Shown here piece by piece: positions 1-5,756 of a DNA stretch of 12,816 bases; within the stretch, counting starts at the first letter, position 1, and each line of letters starts with the position of its first letter. A model generated the notes under the pieces. That model saw only the letters and a list, made by a program, of their open reading frames with translations, was not told where the DNA came from and did not search any database. The stretch lies in assembly GCA_905215055.1 (NCBI GenBank), contig CAJMOH010000062.1, forward strand, positions 1-12,816, in the 5' to 3' direction. The translations under genes and the position numbers were made by a program. This DNA is from an uncultured bacterium (lineage in GTDB: Bacteria > Bacillota > Clostridia > Oscillospirales > Acutalibacteraceae).

Positions 1-130
1 ATGGCGTGTGGGTCAGATTTCGGGCCTTGGGGTCAAGTTGGGGGTCATGACGGGGGTCAGAAATTCGGATAAATCCCAATGCAGAGCGGTTCTACTATGG
101 GTCACGGCGGGGGTCGCGATAGGGGTTGCA
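1..130. mobile_element. GGGTCA repeat array, possible end of an IS21-like element
   Basis: Five GGGTCA units (starting at 10, 30, 42, 54 and 99) and one GGGTCG unit (111) lie in the same orientation within 120 bp. The array ends in TTGCA at 126-130, after which the sequence turns AT-rich. IS21-family elements are known to carry several short internal repeats near their ends and to end in TG...CA, and TGACCC-type repeats fit that style. No transposase gene is inside the window, so this is inference. No convincing coding frame was found here. Confidence 0.35.
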
Positions 131-171
131 GATTGTTTTAGAAGATTTTAGCCACGTTCCCGGATAAGGAC

Positions 172-504
172 TCAAAGCCTGTTTTCCTCTCCCCATATAC
201 AGAGTTGGTCGAGAATTTTCATCAAGGATTTGCCCCGCTCGCTGAGAGAATACTCCACCTTGGGCGGGATTTGAGGGTACTCCTTGCGGAGAATCAGCTG
301 GTCACGTTCCAGCTCTTTCAAGTTGGCGCTCAAAGTTTTATCCGCTACGGTTTTCAGGTATCGCTTCAGCTCATTGAACCGCACCACGCCAAACTCCATC
401 AGGCAATAGAGAATCACCATTTTATGTTTCCCGCTGATGAGGGAGAGCGTATAGGCGAAGCCCGTGTCCTCAAAGTTGGCCTTTTCCATATAGTCCGAGA
501 TCAT
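172..504 (-). CDS. HxlR-family winged-helix transcriptional regulator
   Basis: A 110-residue DNA-binding protein of the HxlR family, dimeric winged-helix regulators that often control a divergent redox or stress gene. Family signatures are visible: SGKHKMVILYCL for the first helix, RFNELKRYL with a following recognition helix (TLSANLKELERD), the wing PPKVEYSLSERG, and a C-terminal LDQLCIWGEE dimerisation helix. A frame open to a TTG at 519 would add five residues, but those codons are the ribosome binding site GGAGGT itself; the ATG at 504, 7 nt after it, is the better start. It diverges from the flavin reductase gene and probably regulates it (inference). The N-terminal cysteine used for redox sensing in YodB/HypR-like members is absent; cysteines occur only in helix 1 and near the C-terminus. 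Confidence 0.9.
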   Translation of the reverse strand: MISDYMEKANFEDTGFAYTLSLISGKHKMVILYCLMEFGVVRFNELKRYLKTVADKTLSANLKELERDQLILRKEYPQIPPKVEYSLSERGKSLMKILDQLCIWGEENRL

Positions 505-546
505 ATTGCTTACCTCCAAGCTAGTATCTTACAAAAAAATCAGCAC

Positions 547-574
547 TTGTTTTCTGTTTGTTACTGGCTATAAT
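547..574 (+). promoter_or_regulatory. Putative sigma-A promoter of the flavin reductase gene
   Basis: A -35 box TTGTTT (547-552), a 16-bp spacer and a perfect -10 box TATAAT (569-574) precede the GTG start at 627. The A-rich stretch AGTATCTTACAAAAAAA just to the left (about 521-540) lies between the two divergent genes, where an HxlR dimer would be expected to bind. The operator assignment is a guess; the promoter boxes are seen directly. Confidence 0.5.
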
Positions 575-626
575 GATAGAGGAAGGCACCCGGCGTGTCA
601 ATCCTAAAAAAGAGAGGCGCATTTCT

Positions 627-1193
627 GTGAGAAAAGAATTGAATATCACCGAGGGGATCTTCCCCATGCCCGTGCTGATGGTCGCCACCTACAACGAGGA
701 CGGCACCGTAAACGTGATGAACGCCGCTTGGGGGACGATGCAGGAGCGTGACACTGTGGCCTTGAACCTGACGGAGAGTCACAAGACCGTGAAGAACATC
801 AAGGCCAGGGGCGGCTTTACCGTGAGCATTGCCGATGCCGCCCATGTGGTGGAGGCCGACTATTTCGGCGTGGCCTCCGGCAATACGGTAGCGGATAAGC
901 TGAGCGCAGCCGGGCTTACCGCCACGAAATCGGAGATGGTGGACGCCCCCGTCATAAACGAGTTTCCTCTCTGTTTGGAGTGCAAATTCGTTGAATACCA
1001 GACCAACGAATATGGCTGCGGGGTCATCGGTAAGGTGGTAAAAGTCACCGCCGACGAGAGCGTTATGCGGGACGGCAAGCTGGATATCTCCCTGGTGAAC
1101 GCCATCGCCTTTGACCCCTACACCCACGGGTACTACAAAGTCGCCGAGCGTGTGGGCGAGGCTTTCAAGGATGGCTTGCAGCTGAAGAAATAA
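627..1193 (+). CDS. Flavin reductase-like FMN-binding split-barrel protein
   Basis: A 188-residue cytoplasmic protein of the flavin reductase-like, FMN-binding split-barrel type. Such proteins bind FMN and pass electrons from NAD(P)H to flavin or small acceptors. The N-terminus shows the family pattern MPVLMVATYNEDGTVNVM followed by AAWGTMQERDTVALNL and SHKTVKNIKARGGFTVSI, the flavin-phosphate region. ADYFGVASGN and the late VISLVNAI-like strand (DISLVNAIAFDP) also fit. The frame is open from 558, but the GTG at 627 has AGAGAGG 9 nt upstream, lies downstream of the promoter, and starts where family proteins start; I use it. It is monocistronic with its own terminator. Its divergent HxlR neighbour suggests induction by electrophile or redox stress (inference). 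The exact substrate cannot be read from sequence. Confidence 0.85.
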   Translation: MRKELNITEGIFPMPVLMVATYNEDGTVNVMNAAWGTMQERDTVALNLTESHKTVKNIKARGGFTVSIADAAHVVEADYFGVASGNTVADKLSAAGLTATKSEMVDAPVINEFPLCLECKFVEYQTNEYGCGVIGKVVKVTADESVMRDGKLDISLVNAIAFDPYTHGYYKVAERVGEAFKDGLQLKK

Positions 1194-1198
1194 GAATG

Positions 1199-1230
1199 GG
1201 CGGGCCTTGCGGGGCCTGCCTTTTCTTTTT
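1199..1230 (+). terminator. Rho-independent terminator of the flavin reductase gene
   Basis: GGCGGGCC (1199-1206) pairs with GGCCTGCC (1213-1220) through 8 pairs including one G-U, with loop TTGCGG, followed by TTTTCTTTTT. It begins 5 nt after the stop codon. Confidence 0.8.
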
Positions 1231-1270
1231 CATGGCCACATCTTTCTAGGTGTAAAGCAGGCTTGCCACT

Positions 1271-1302
1271 ACCTCAAAAATTACAGGGGAGTAAACAAAG
1301 AA
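1271..1302 (+). repeat. 32-bp direct repeat, copy 1
   Basis: This 32-bp sequence, starting ACCTCAAAAATT and ending GGAGTAAACAAAGAA, recurs in the same orientation at 12164-12195 with 29 of 32 bases identical. The three differences are at positions 13, 15 and 17. It lies about 160 bp upstream of the integrase gene. It may be an attachment site, or a conserved upstream element shared by two mobile-element genes; see the findings. Confidence 0.7.
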
Positions 1303-1319
1303 TAGGCCCGTAAAAATAT

Positions 1320-1463
1320 CCCCGCCCATCGGCAGGTGTAAAACCACCAAAAGGCGGGGAGATTTTTCTCCGCCCAGTTCGCAACATTGGGCTGGACATT
1401 GCCGCGCCCTCTAGAGTAGTGTTGGTGGTTGAAGAAAACAACTGAAGGGAGGAACCACCAACC
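1320..1463 (+). promoter_or_regulatory. Structured leader of the integrase gene with alternative hairpins
   Basis: Three hairpins are visible. CCCCGCC (1320-1326) pairs with GGCGGGG (1353-1359). GGCGGGGAGA can alternatively fold onto TCTCCGCC (1367-1374) with a bulge. GTTGGTGGTT (1421-1430) pairs perfectly with AACCACCAAC (1453-1462); its 22-nt loop contains the ribosome binding site AAGGGAGG and its stem ends one base before the ATG. A further copy, AACCACCAA at 1342-1350, can pair with 1422-1430 instead, freeing the start region. A translational switch is an inference; the repeats might instead be recombinase arm-binding sites. No convincing promoter was found. Confidence 0.5.
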
Positions 1464-2681
1464 ATGCCACAAAAACGGCTCACCACCAACGGCAACGTCT
1501 TCCGCCGCACCGATGGCCGCTGGCAAAGTGTCATCTGGTATTTTGACGAGCAAGGAGTCAAGCGCCGCAAAGTGTTCTCCAGCAAGACCAAGACCGAAGC
1601 CCAGCAGAAGATCACCACTTACATCGCACAGTTCAACGAGGAAGTGCGTAACTCGGATGAATCGCAGAAAACATTGAAGGAAAGCCTCACCCGCTGGCTC
1701 CAGGTTTTCAAATTCCCCTCGGTGGAGCGCACCACCTATGACCGCCTGGAATGCACAGCCCAGCACCAAGTGTTCCCGCTCATCGGGGAGAAAATCGTGG
1801 GGGACATCACAGCGGCAGACCTGAAATCCGTCCTCAATTACTGGATGGAACAGGGCTATGCCTACACCACCGTGAAGAAGGTGTACATACTCTTGAACGA
1901 GTTTTTCCGCTACCTCACCGAGGAGGACTTCATCCAGAAGAACCCCATGCAGAGCGTGCCTATGATGAAGAAAGCCAACTTCCTGGCGGCGCAGGACAAG
2001 GAGTGTGTGCCAGAACAAGAAACTGTAACTGTGTTCACTCCCACGGAAATTGCCAAGTTCAAGCGGGAGGCATTCGCTACTTTCGCCAACGGCAAGCGCA
2101 AATACCAACAGGCTGCTGCCTACATCCTCATGCTGAATACCGGCCTACGCACGGGCGAATTGCTAGGATTGCTCAACAGCGACATAGACTTGGAGCGCCG
2201 GGTTCTCCACTTGGAGCGTGGCGTGAAAGAGATCTGGCGCAGGGACGGCTTGCAAGCTGAGCCGGGCCGAGATGTGAAAGTTGGCAAGCTGAAATCCGCC
2301 ACCAGCAAGCGCTCGGTGCCATTGAACGACACAGCCATCGCCATGATCCAAGACCTGCGGAAAGAAGTCTACTTTGGAGAGAACGCGCCCCTGGTGCCAG
2401 ATGAGCATGGCAATTACACCCGCCCGGTGAATTTCCGAAAGCGTTATTACCGCATCCTAGCAGTGGCAGGAATCGAGAAGAAGGGCCTGCATAGCCTGCG
2501 TCACACCTTTGCCTCCAACTTGGTGAATGGGATAAGGCAAGAGGACGGCAGCATTAAATCCCTAACGCCACGCCAGGTGGCAGACCTGCTAGGCCACAGC
2601 ACCAGCCAGATCACCGAGTTGTACTACGTCAAGAAGGACACCTCTCGTCTACATGGCATCACGGACGGCTTTAACTTGTAA
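1464..2681 (+). CDS. Tyrosine recombinase (site-specific integrase)
   Basis: A complete 405-residue phage/ICE-type tyrosine integrase that cuts and rejoins att sites through a 3'-phosphotyrosine. The N-terminal part (about 1-60; GNVFRRTDGRWQSVIWYFDEQG) resembles an AP2-like arm-binding domain. A SAM-like core-binding domain spans about 65-165, and the catalytic domain about 190-400. The catalytic residues are present: R229 (NTGLRTGELLGL), K277 in the beta-hairpin (KLKSATSKRSVPL), H343 and R346 (HSLRH), H378 (LLGHST) and nucleophile Y387 or Y388 (ITELYYV). The length is normal and there is no frameshift, so the enzyme is probably active. The ATG follows AAGGGAGG after 11 nt. It lies about 340 bp from a tRNA-Trp 3' fragment, a classic target of this family. 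No excisionase gene was found nearby. Confidence 0.93.
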   Translation: MPQKRLTTNGNVFRRTDGRWQSVIWYFDEQGVKRRKVFSSKTKTEAQQKITTYIAQFNEEVRNSDESQKTLKESLTRWLQVFKFPSVERTTYDRLECTAQHQVFPLIGEKIVGDITAADLKSVLNYWMEQGYAYTTVKKVYILLNEFFRYLTEEDFIQKNPMQSVPMMKKANFLAAQDKECVPEQETVTVFTPTEIAKFKREAFATFANGKRKYQQAAAYILMLNTGLRTGELLGLLNSDIDLERRVLHLERGVKEIWRRDGLQAEPGRDVKVGKLKSATSKRSVPLNDTAIAMIQDLRKEVYFGENAPLVPDEHGNYTRPVNFRKRYYRILAVAGIEKKGLHSLRHTFASNLVNGIRQEDGSIKSLTPRQVADLLGHSTSQITELYYVKKDTSRLHGITDGFNL

Positions 2682-2749
2682 CCACTATGCGGCAGGATGC
2701 ACAAAAACCGGCATGAAAATTTTGCGGCCAGAAAGCAGCGAAAAAGAGA

Positions 2750-2796
2750 AAAACGCACCCGGAAAAGCCCGAAAAAGGCGAAACCGGGTGCGTTTT
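2750..2796. terminator. 13-bp perfect inverted repeat, likely bidirectional terminator
   Basis: AAAACGCACCCGG (2750-2762) and CCGGGTGCGTTTT (2784-2796) are exact reverse complements around a 21-nt spacer. Downstream of the integrase the plus strand gives only four Ts. The minus strand gives a better T-rich tail (GTTTTTCTCTTTTTC). It probably stops transcription on both strands. Confidence 0.6.
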
Positions 2797-2885
2797 GGGT
2801 GCTGGAGGGAGGTGCAGCGGGTGCGGACGGATGGGAAAACAGGCATAGATAGACATCGGACTTGTCTCGGCTGCCGCCTCGGTCG

Positions 2886-2950
2886 GGCCTGGACGCAGCC
2901 CACCGGGCTGCAGGCCCCCACGACACGCACTGCGCAGGGCGCAGCCGTGC
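2886..2950. other. Two adjacent GC-rich stem-loops of unknown role
   Basis: GCAGCCC (2895-2901) pairs with GGGCTGC (2905-2911) around ACC, extended by GGCCT/AGGCC (2886-2890, 2912-2916). Next, TGCGC (2931-2935) pairs with GCGCA (2939-2943) around AGG, extended by GCAC/GTGC with a GCC bulge. Neither is followed by a T-run, so they do not look like terminators. Together with the neighbouring hairpins they make the 570-bp gap between the integrase and the HAD gene highly structured. A transfer origin, a recombinase site or a structured RNA are all possible. Confidence 0.4.
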
Positions 2951-2980
2951 CTCGTTGCCAAATCCTACCGCACACTAACG

Positions 2981-3018
2981 AAAAAGTCAGGTACCGCAGA
3001 AGCGATACCTGACTTTTT
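2981..3018 (-). terminator. Terminator immediately after the tRNA-Trp 3' end
   Basis: AAAAAGTCAGGTA (2981-2993) and TACCTGACTTTTT (3006-3018) are perfect 13-bp arms, with an inner CGC-AGAA-GCG tip. On the minus strand the hairpin follows the tRNA CCA end directly and ends in TTTTT, as expected for the native tRNA-Trp terminator. It would also work on the plus strand. Confidence 0.8.
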
Positions 3019-3063
3019 TGGCAGGGGCAGAAGGACTTGAACCCTCGGCACGCGGTTTTGGAG
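3019..3063 (-). other. tRNA-Trp 3' fragment, putative attachment site
   Basis: Read on the minus strand these 45 nt are exactly tRNA positions 32 to 76. They comprise anticodon loop CTCCAAA (anticodon CCA, Trp), 3' strand ACCGC, variable region GTGCC, T-stem GAGGG/CCTTC around TTCAAGT, acceptor strand TGCCCCT, discriminator G and CCA. The 3' end TGCCCCTGCCA agrees with my recollection of the Bacillus tRNA-Trp 3' end. The 5' half is missing: the bases before the loop (ATCCA) cannot form the anticodon stem, and no AGGGGCA acceptor strand follows. So it is not a working tRNA. It is the kind of scar left when an island integrates in the 3' half of a tRNA gene. Confidence 0.85.
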
Positions 3064-3254
3064 TGGATGTGGGAAAGCGCACTGGGGAACGGGGAAGGAC
3101 CAGTGTCACCCGGCTCCCGCCGCAAGTCCCAAAACAGGCGGTGCTGGTTTGGTGCTGCGGGAAATTTTGCGGCACAAACCAAGCAAAAAAAGGAGGGAAT
3201 TTCCGGATCAATATACTTAGAAACTTGGCTAGCGACATAACCTCCCGGTTATTT
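3064..3254. other. Intergenic stretch between the tRNA fragment and the HAD gene
   Basis: No supported gene. Frames that read across the tRNA fragment are antisense-tRNA artefacts. A 12-bp word, AAATTTTGCGGC (3162-3173), repeats one at 2717-2728. ATAACC (3237-3242) pairs with GGTTAT (3247-3252) around TCCC just beyond the stop of the HAD gene, but without a T-run it is at best a weak terminator. Confidence 0.5.
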
Positions 3255-3902
3255 TCACCGGCTTCCAGAAAATCCTTGCATAGAGTTGGGAGGGAGAATC
3301 ACCCCACCGGCTTCGATTTGCCGCCGCAACGCTTCCGTATCCCCACTGAACTGGAAGCTGGGAATGCCCACAGCCTTTGCCCCTTGAACGTTTTCCGCCA
3401 AGTCGTCTACAAAAAGACATTTTTCAGGGGCAAGATGGAATTTTTCAAGTGCAAGACGGAAAAATTCTGGCGAAGGCTTACCGCAACGGTGAAAGGCGGA
3501 GACGAGAAGTCCGTCGAACAGGGTGTTGCCCGGCACGCGGGGCCAGTAGGAGGGATGCCGCCGGCTTGCGTTGGAGACTAGGTACAGCTGCAGCCCGGCC
3601 GCTTTGCATCGTTCTAAAAGAGTGGTGATGCCAGGTACAGGGAGGAGCTGTTCTTCCCAGTGGAAGATCAGCCTGTGGACGGCGGGATGCAGCTTTTCCG
3701 GAAGGTGCGGCAGAACCAGCTCCTCCATTTCCAGCTCGTCCAACTGGCCAAGATCCATTTCCCGCCAAAGCGGGGAATAATAAATCTCCTGTAGCAACAA
3801 GCTTCTGTCCTGGGGGTTAACGATCCCGCAACGGTCCAGAAAGGTTTCCGGCTCGTAGCGGATCAATACATTCCCCATGTCGCACAAAATCGTGGTCAGC
3901 AT
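3255..3902 (-). CDS. HAD superfamily (subfamily IA) hydrolase, sugar-phosphatase-like
   Basis: A 215-residue cytoplasmic phosphatase of the haloacid dehalogenase superfamily, with an alpha-helical cap at about 15-90. Motif I is CDMGNVL with nucleophile D8; the +2 position is G10 rather than Asp, as in the FDLGNV subgroup that includes E. coli YihX (glucose-1-phosphatase). Motif II is YLVSNAS (S110), motif III the lysine of CGKPSPEFF (K142), and motif IV FVDD (D166, D167), which binds Mg2+. The ATG has GGAGTGGT just upstream, and the gene overlaps the end of the glycoside hydrolase gene by 7 bp (ATGCTGA), so the two are probably translationally coupled. A sugar phosphate from the imported sugar is a likely substrate; this is inference. 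Confidence 0.88.
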   Translation of the reverse strand: MLTTILCDMGNVLIRYEPETFLDRCGIVNPQDRSLLLQEIYYSPLWREMDLGQLDELEMEELVLPHLPEKLHPAVHRLIFHWEEQLLPVPGITTLLERCKAAGLQLYLVSNASRRHPSYWPRVPGNTLFDGLLVSAFHRCGKPSPEFFRLALEKFHLAPEKCLFVDDLAENVQGAKAVGIPSFQFSGDTEALRRQIEAGGVILPPNSMQGFSGSR

Positions 3903-5458
3903 ACCACTCCCTCTCCTTTGCCTTCGTAATGCGCACGGTCAGATGGCTCCCTTATCAAGGCGAAAAGGACGGCAGGGTCCGATAAATCTCCGGGGGTGGC
4001 CGTAGGCCGGTAGAGTTCCTCCAACAGCGCACCGGGGATACACAGTTCCCCTTGATTGGAAAGGCGCACTTGGCTCGTTACGTCCCTGGCCTCCTGTGCA
4101 AGAAGGCTTTGCCCCAGCACCCGCATCTGCTGGCCCAATTTGGCAGGAAACTGCACGGTCACCTGTTGGAAAGAGCCAAACACCCCTAGATAGGGGACCA
4201 TATTTCGGGGTTGAAGGGTGACGGAACACAGCGGCAGTACATTTTGCCGGGTGGGGAGCAGCCTTCGGTGCGCCGCCACACTGAGGGCTCCGTTGGGGTG
4301 CTGGGCGCAGGTGATAAACGGCCGTTCCTTCTCTGCTGTCACCCGGGGCAGAGGTATGTTCCGTGCGATTACCGCTGGGGCACTCTGATGAATCTCCTGC
4401 CCAAATACCTGGTCCACCCAGCATTCGCCGGTCCGAAACAGCCACCGGTCTGTCAGGATCTCCTCCGAGCAGGCGGTCTCCCCGCCAGAAAAAGCAGGGG
4501 CCAGCCGCTGCCACAGCACCGCCGCCGTGACTTCATCCAGCTGCCGGCGCATCAGGGTGGAGTCATAGTCCAGGTTTTCGATGTCGTTCCAATAGTGAGA
4601 TCGCATAATGCCCGCCGTGCATCCCAAGGAGGCTGAAATACGCACGTTGTCCTCGCAGGTCAGCAATCCGCCCTCCCCGCCCAGCAGGTGGGCTGCCCTG
4701 TCCAGGGTAGTGGCACTTCCCATCTGACTGAAGGTGTCGTAAGTGCGAAATACCTGGCTGAACTGGTGGATCTCCAGGGATTTTTGGGCCACTTCTGTCA
4801 TTTCTCCAAAGCGCCCTCCGGAATATTCAGAGGTGGGGAGCTGATTGCCGTTGTAGGGGATCATACAGTAGGCGTGCTCCACAATCAGTTGGGGGTATAT
4901 CTTGGCTGCAAGCTGCGTCAAAAACAGGCGGTATTCCACATCGTGGGCATAGGTACCCCAGTCCACCTTCCAGTATTCCACACAGGCCTCTTTGCACCAG
5001 AAGAGCCGTTCTGTCCAATAGGCTTCCATGGCGGGGCCTTTTTTGAGGCTCCCCGCTGCCTGGGCCGGCACCCAAAGGCCCAGTCCCCGCCAGCCGAACT
5101 CTTTTACAAAATCATTGAGCTTCTTCAGCCGTTGTGCAGGGGTGCCGGTAAAGGAGGGAAACCGCTCATCGTCCGGCGCCAGGGCGCCGAACCGGTCCTC
5201 CTGAAGATCCGGGTGGACACCGTAGGGGACATCCCAGCCGTCATCCAACAGCAGGTAGAGATCCCCTCGGATTTTGGGAAACTGTACGACCCACCGGCGC
5301 AGATTTTTTTCATTCATCTCCCCCCTGGCAAATCGGGAGCCTGCGCTGCCCAGATAGTTTCGGTAGTCAGGATTGGGATCATCCCGCCCGAAGTTTTGGG
5401 TGCTCCAGGTGCACCAGTAGTTGGGGCTGGAGCCGGGAGCCGTGGGGATCAGATTCAT
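3896..5458 (-). CDS. Glycoside hydrolase, TIM-barrel, clan GH-D-like (alpha-galactosidase-like)
   Basis: A 520-residue enzyme without a signal peptide, so probably cytoplasmic. The pattern suggests a clan GH-D-like (GH27/GH36) retaining hydrolase: LLLDDGWD (D72-W75) on an early barrel strand, GLGLWVPAQ, then WKVDWG (163-168) with D166 as the likely nucleophile. The FRTYD at 237-241 may supply the acid/base (D241). VEHAYCM (193-199) and GSATTLDRAAHLLGG also look like barrel-loop sequence. The N-terminal PNYWCTWSTQNFG (12-24) is distinctive and I cannot tie it to a named family; the C-terminal 150 residues look like a beta-domain. The frame is open to 5521, but that would start inside the promoter; the ATG at 5458 has GAGG 8 nt upstream. 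It is the first gene of a two-gene minus-strand unit divergent from the ABC transporter. Alpha-galactosidase is the best guess; the true substrate is open. Confidence 0.7.
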   Translation of the reverse strand: MNLIPTAPGSSPNYWCTWSTQNFGRDDPNPDYRNYLGSAGSRFARGEMNEKNLRRWVVQFPKIRGDLYLLLDDGWDVPYGVHPDLQEDRFGALAPDDERFPSFTGTPAQRLKKLNDFVKEFGWRGLGLWVPAQAAGSLKKGPAMEAYWTERLFWCKEACVEYWKVDWGTYAHDVEYRLFLTQLAAKIYPQLIVEHAYCMIPYNGNQLPTSEYSGGRFGEMTEVAQKSLEIHQFSQVFRTYDTFSQMGSATTLDRAAHLLGGEGGLLTCEDNVRISASLGCTAGIMRSHYWNDIENLDYDSTLMRRQLDEVTAAVLWQRLAPAFSGGETACSEEILTDRWLFRTGECWVDQVFGQEIHQSAPAVIARNIPLPRVTAEKERPFITCAQHPNGALSVAAHRRLLPTRQNVLPLCSVTLQPRNMVPYLGVFGSFQQVTVQFPAKLGQQMRVLGQSLLAQEARDVTSQVRLSNQGELCIPGALLEELYRPTATPGDLSDPAVLFALIREPSDRAHYEGKGEGVVC

Positions 5459-5492
5459 AGTGAACGCCTCGCTTTCCACAATTTGTAGCCAC

Positions 5493-5521
5493 ATTGTAGC
5501 TTTGCTTCCAGGGAAAAGCAA
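5493..5521 (-). promoter_or_regulatory. Putative promoter of the hydrolase-HAD operon with overlapping palindrome
   Basis: On the minus strand, TTGCTT (5521-5516) and TACAAT (5498-5493) are separated by 17 bp and lie 35 bp before the ATG. The -35 box is one arm of an inverted repeat, TTGCTT/AAGCAA (5502-5507 and 5516-5521), centred within the promoter and so a candidate operator. A consensus TTGACA also lies just upstream but has no -10 at a proper distance. Confidence 0.5.
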
Positions 5522-5526
5522 GTGTC

Positions 5527-5566
5527 AAAAAGTTCCGCCGCACATTTTGTGAATGGCGGGCTTTTT
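5527..5566. terminator. Bidirectional terminator-like hairpin between divergent promoters
   Basis: AAAAAG/CTTTTT (5527-5532, 5561-5566), CCGCC/GGCGG (5535-5539, 5555-5559) and CACA/TGTG (5541-5544, 5548-5551) stack into one long hairpin with small internal loops. Each strand ends in a run of 5-6 Ts. It sits just upstream of the minus-strand promoter and may insulate the two operons from each other. Confidence 0.5.
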
Positions 5567-5660
5567 TGGAATGAACAGGGGAATCGAGCGGTTTTTTACG
5601 CCTCCCGCTTTTTTTCGGACGAAAAAGGAATGGCCGCGGCCCGCCGGAACTTTCTGGCCC

Positions 5661-5689
5661 TTGTTTTCGGGGAAGGGGGGAGGTATCAT
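5661..5689 (+). promoter_or_regulatory. Putative promoter of the sugar ABC operon
   Basis: TTGTTT (5661-5666), a 17-bp spacer, then TATCAT (5684-5689), about 68 bp before the GTG of the first permease. Directly downstream, AACGAAAACA (around 5697-5706) matches the right half of a CcpA cre site (ARCGNWWWCA), but the left TG half is missing, so catabolite control is only a weak suggestion. Confidence 0.45.
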
Positions 5690-5756
5690 ACAGGCGAAAC
5701 GAAAACACGGCCGGACGCTTTGATAAAGGGCGCAGGCAGAATGGGAGGCTTCTATT

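Noticed and set aside
561..1127. 188-residue minus-strand frame rich in Gly and His
   Set aside because: Antisense shadow of the flavin reductase-like gene.
3019..3063. Functional tRNA-Trp gene
   Set aside because: Only positions 32-76 are present; the acceptor 5' strand, D arm and anticodon stem 5' strand are absent.
2671..3182. Overlapping minus- and plus-strand frames between the integrase and the HAD gene
   Set aside because: Compositionally odd (Arg/Pro/Cys-rich), crossing strong hairpins and the tRNA fragment; no family features.
3018..3581. 187-residue plus-strand frame starting MAGAEGLEPSARGFG
   Set aside because: Its start is the antisense of the tRNA-Trp 3' end, a known source of spurious proteins, and the rest overlaps the HAD gene.
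4688..5488. 266-residue plus-strand frame
   Set aside because: Antisense to the glycoside hydrolase, whose motifs are clear; no ribosome binding site or recognisable domain.
5690..5706. CcpA cre site at the ABC operon promoter
   Set aside because: Only the right half fits the consensus; the conserved left TG is missing.
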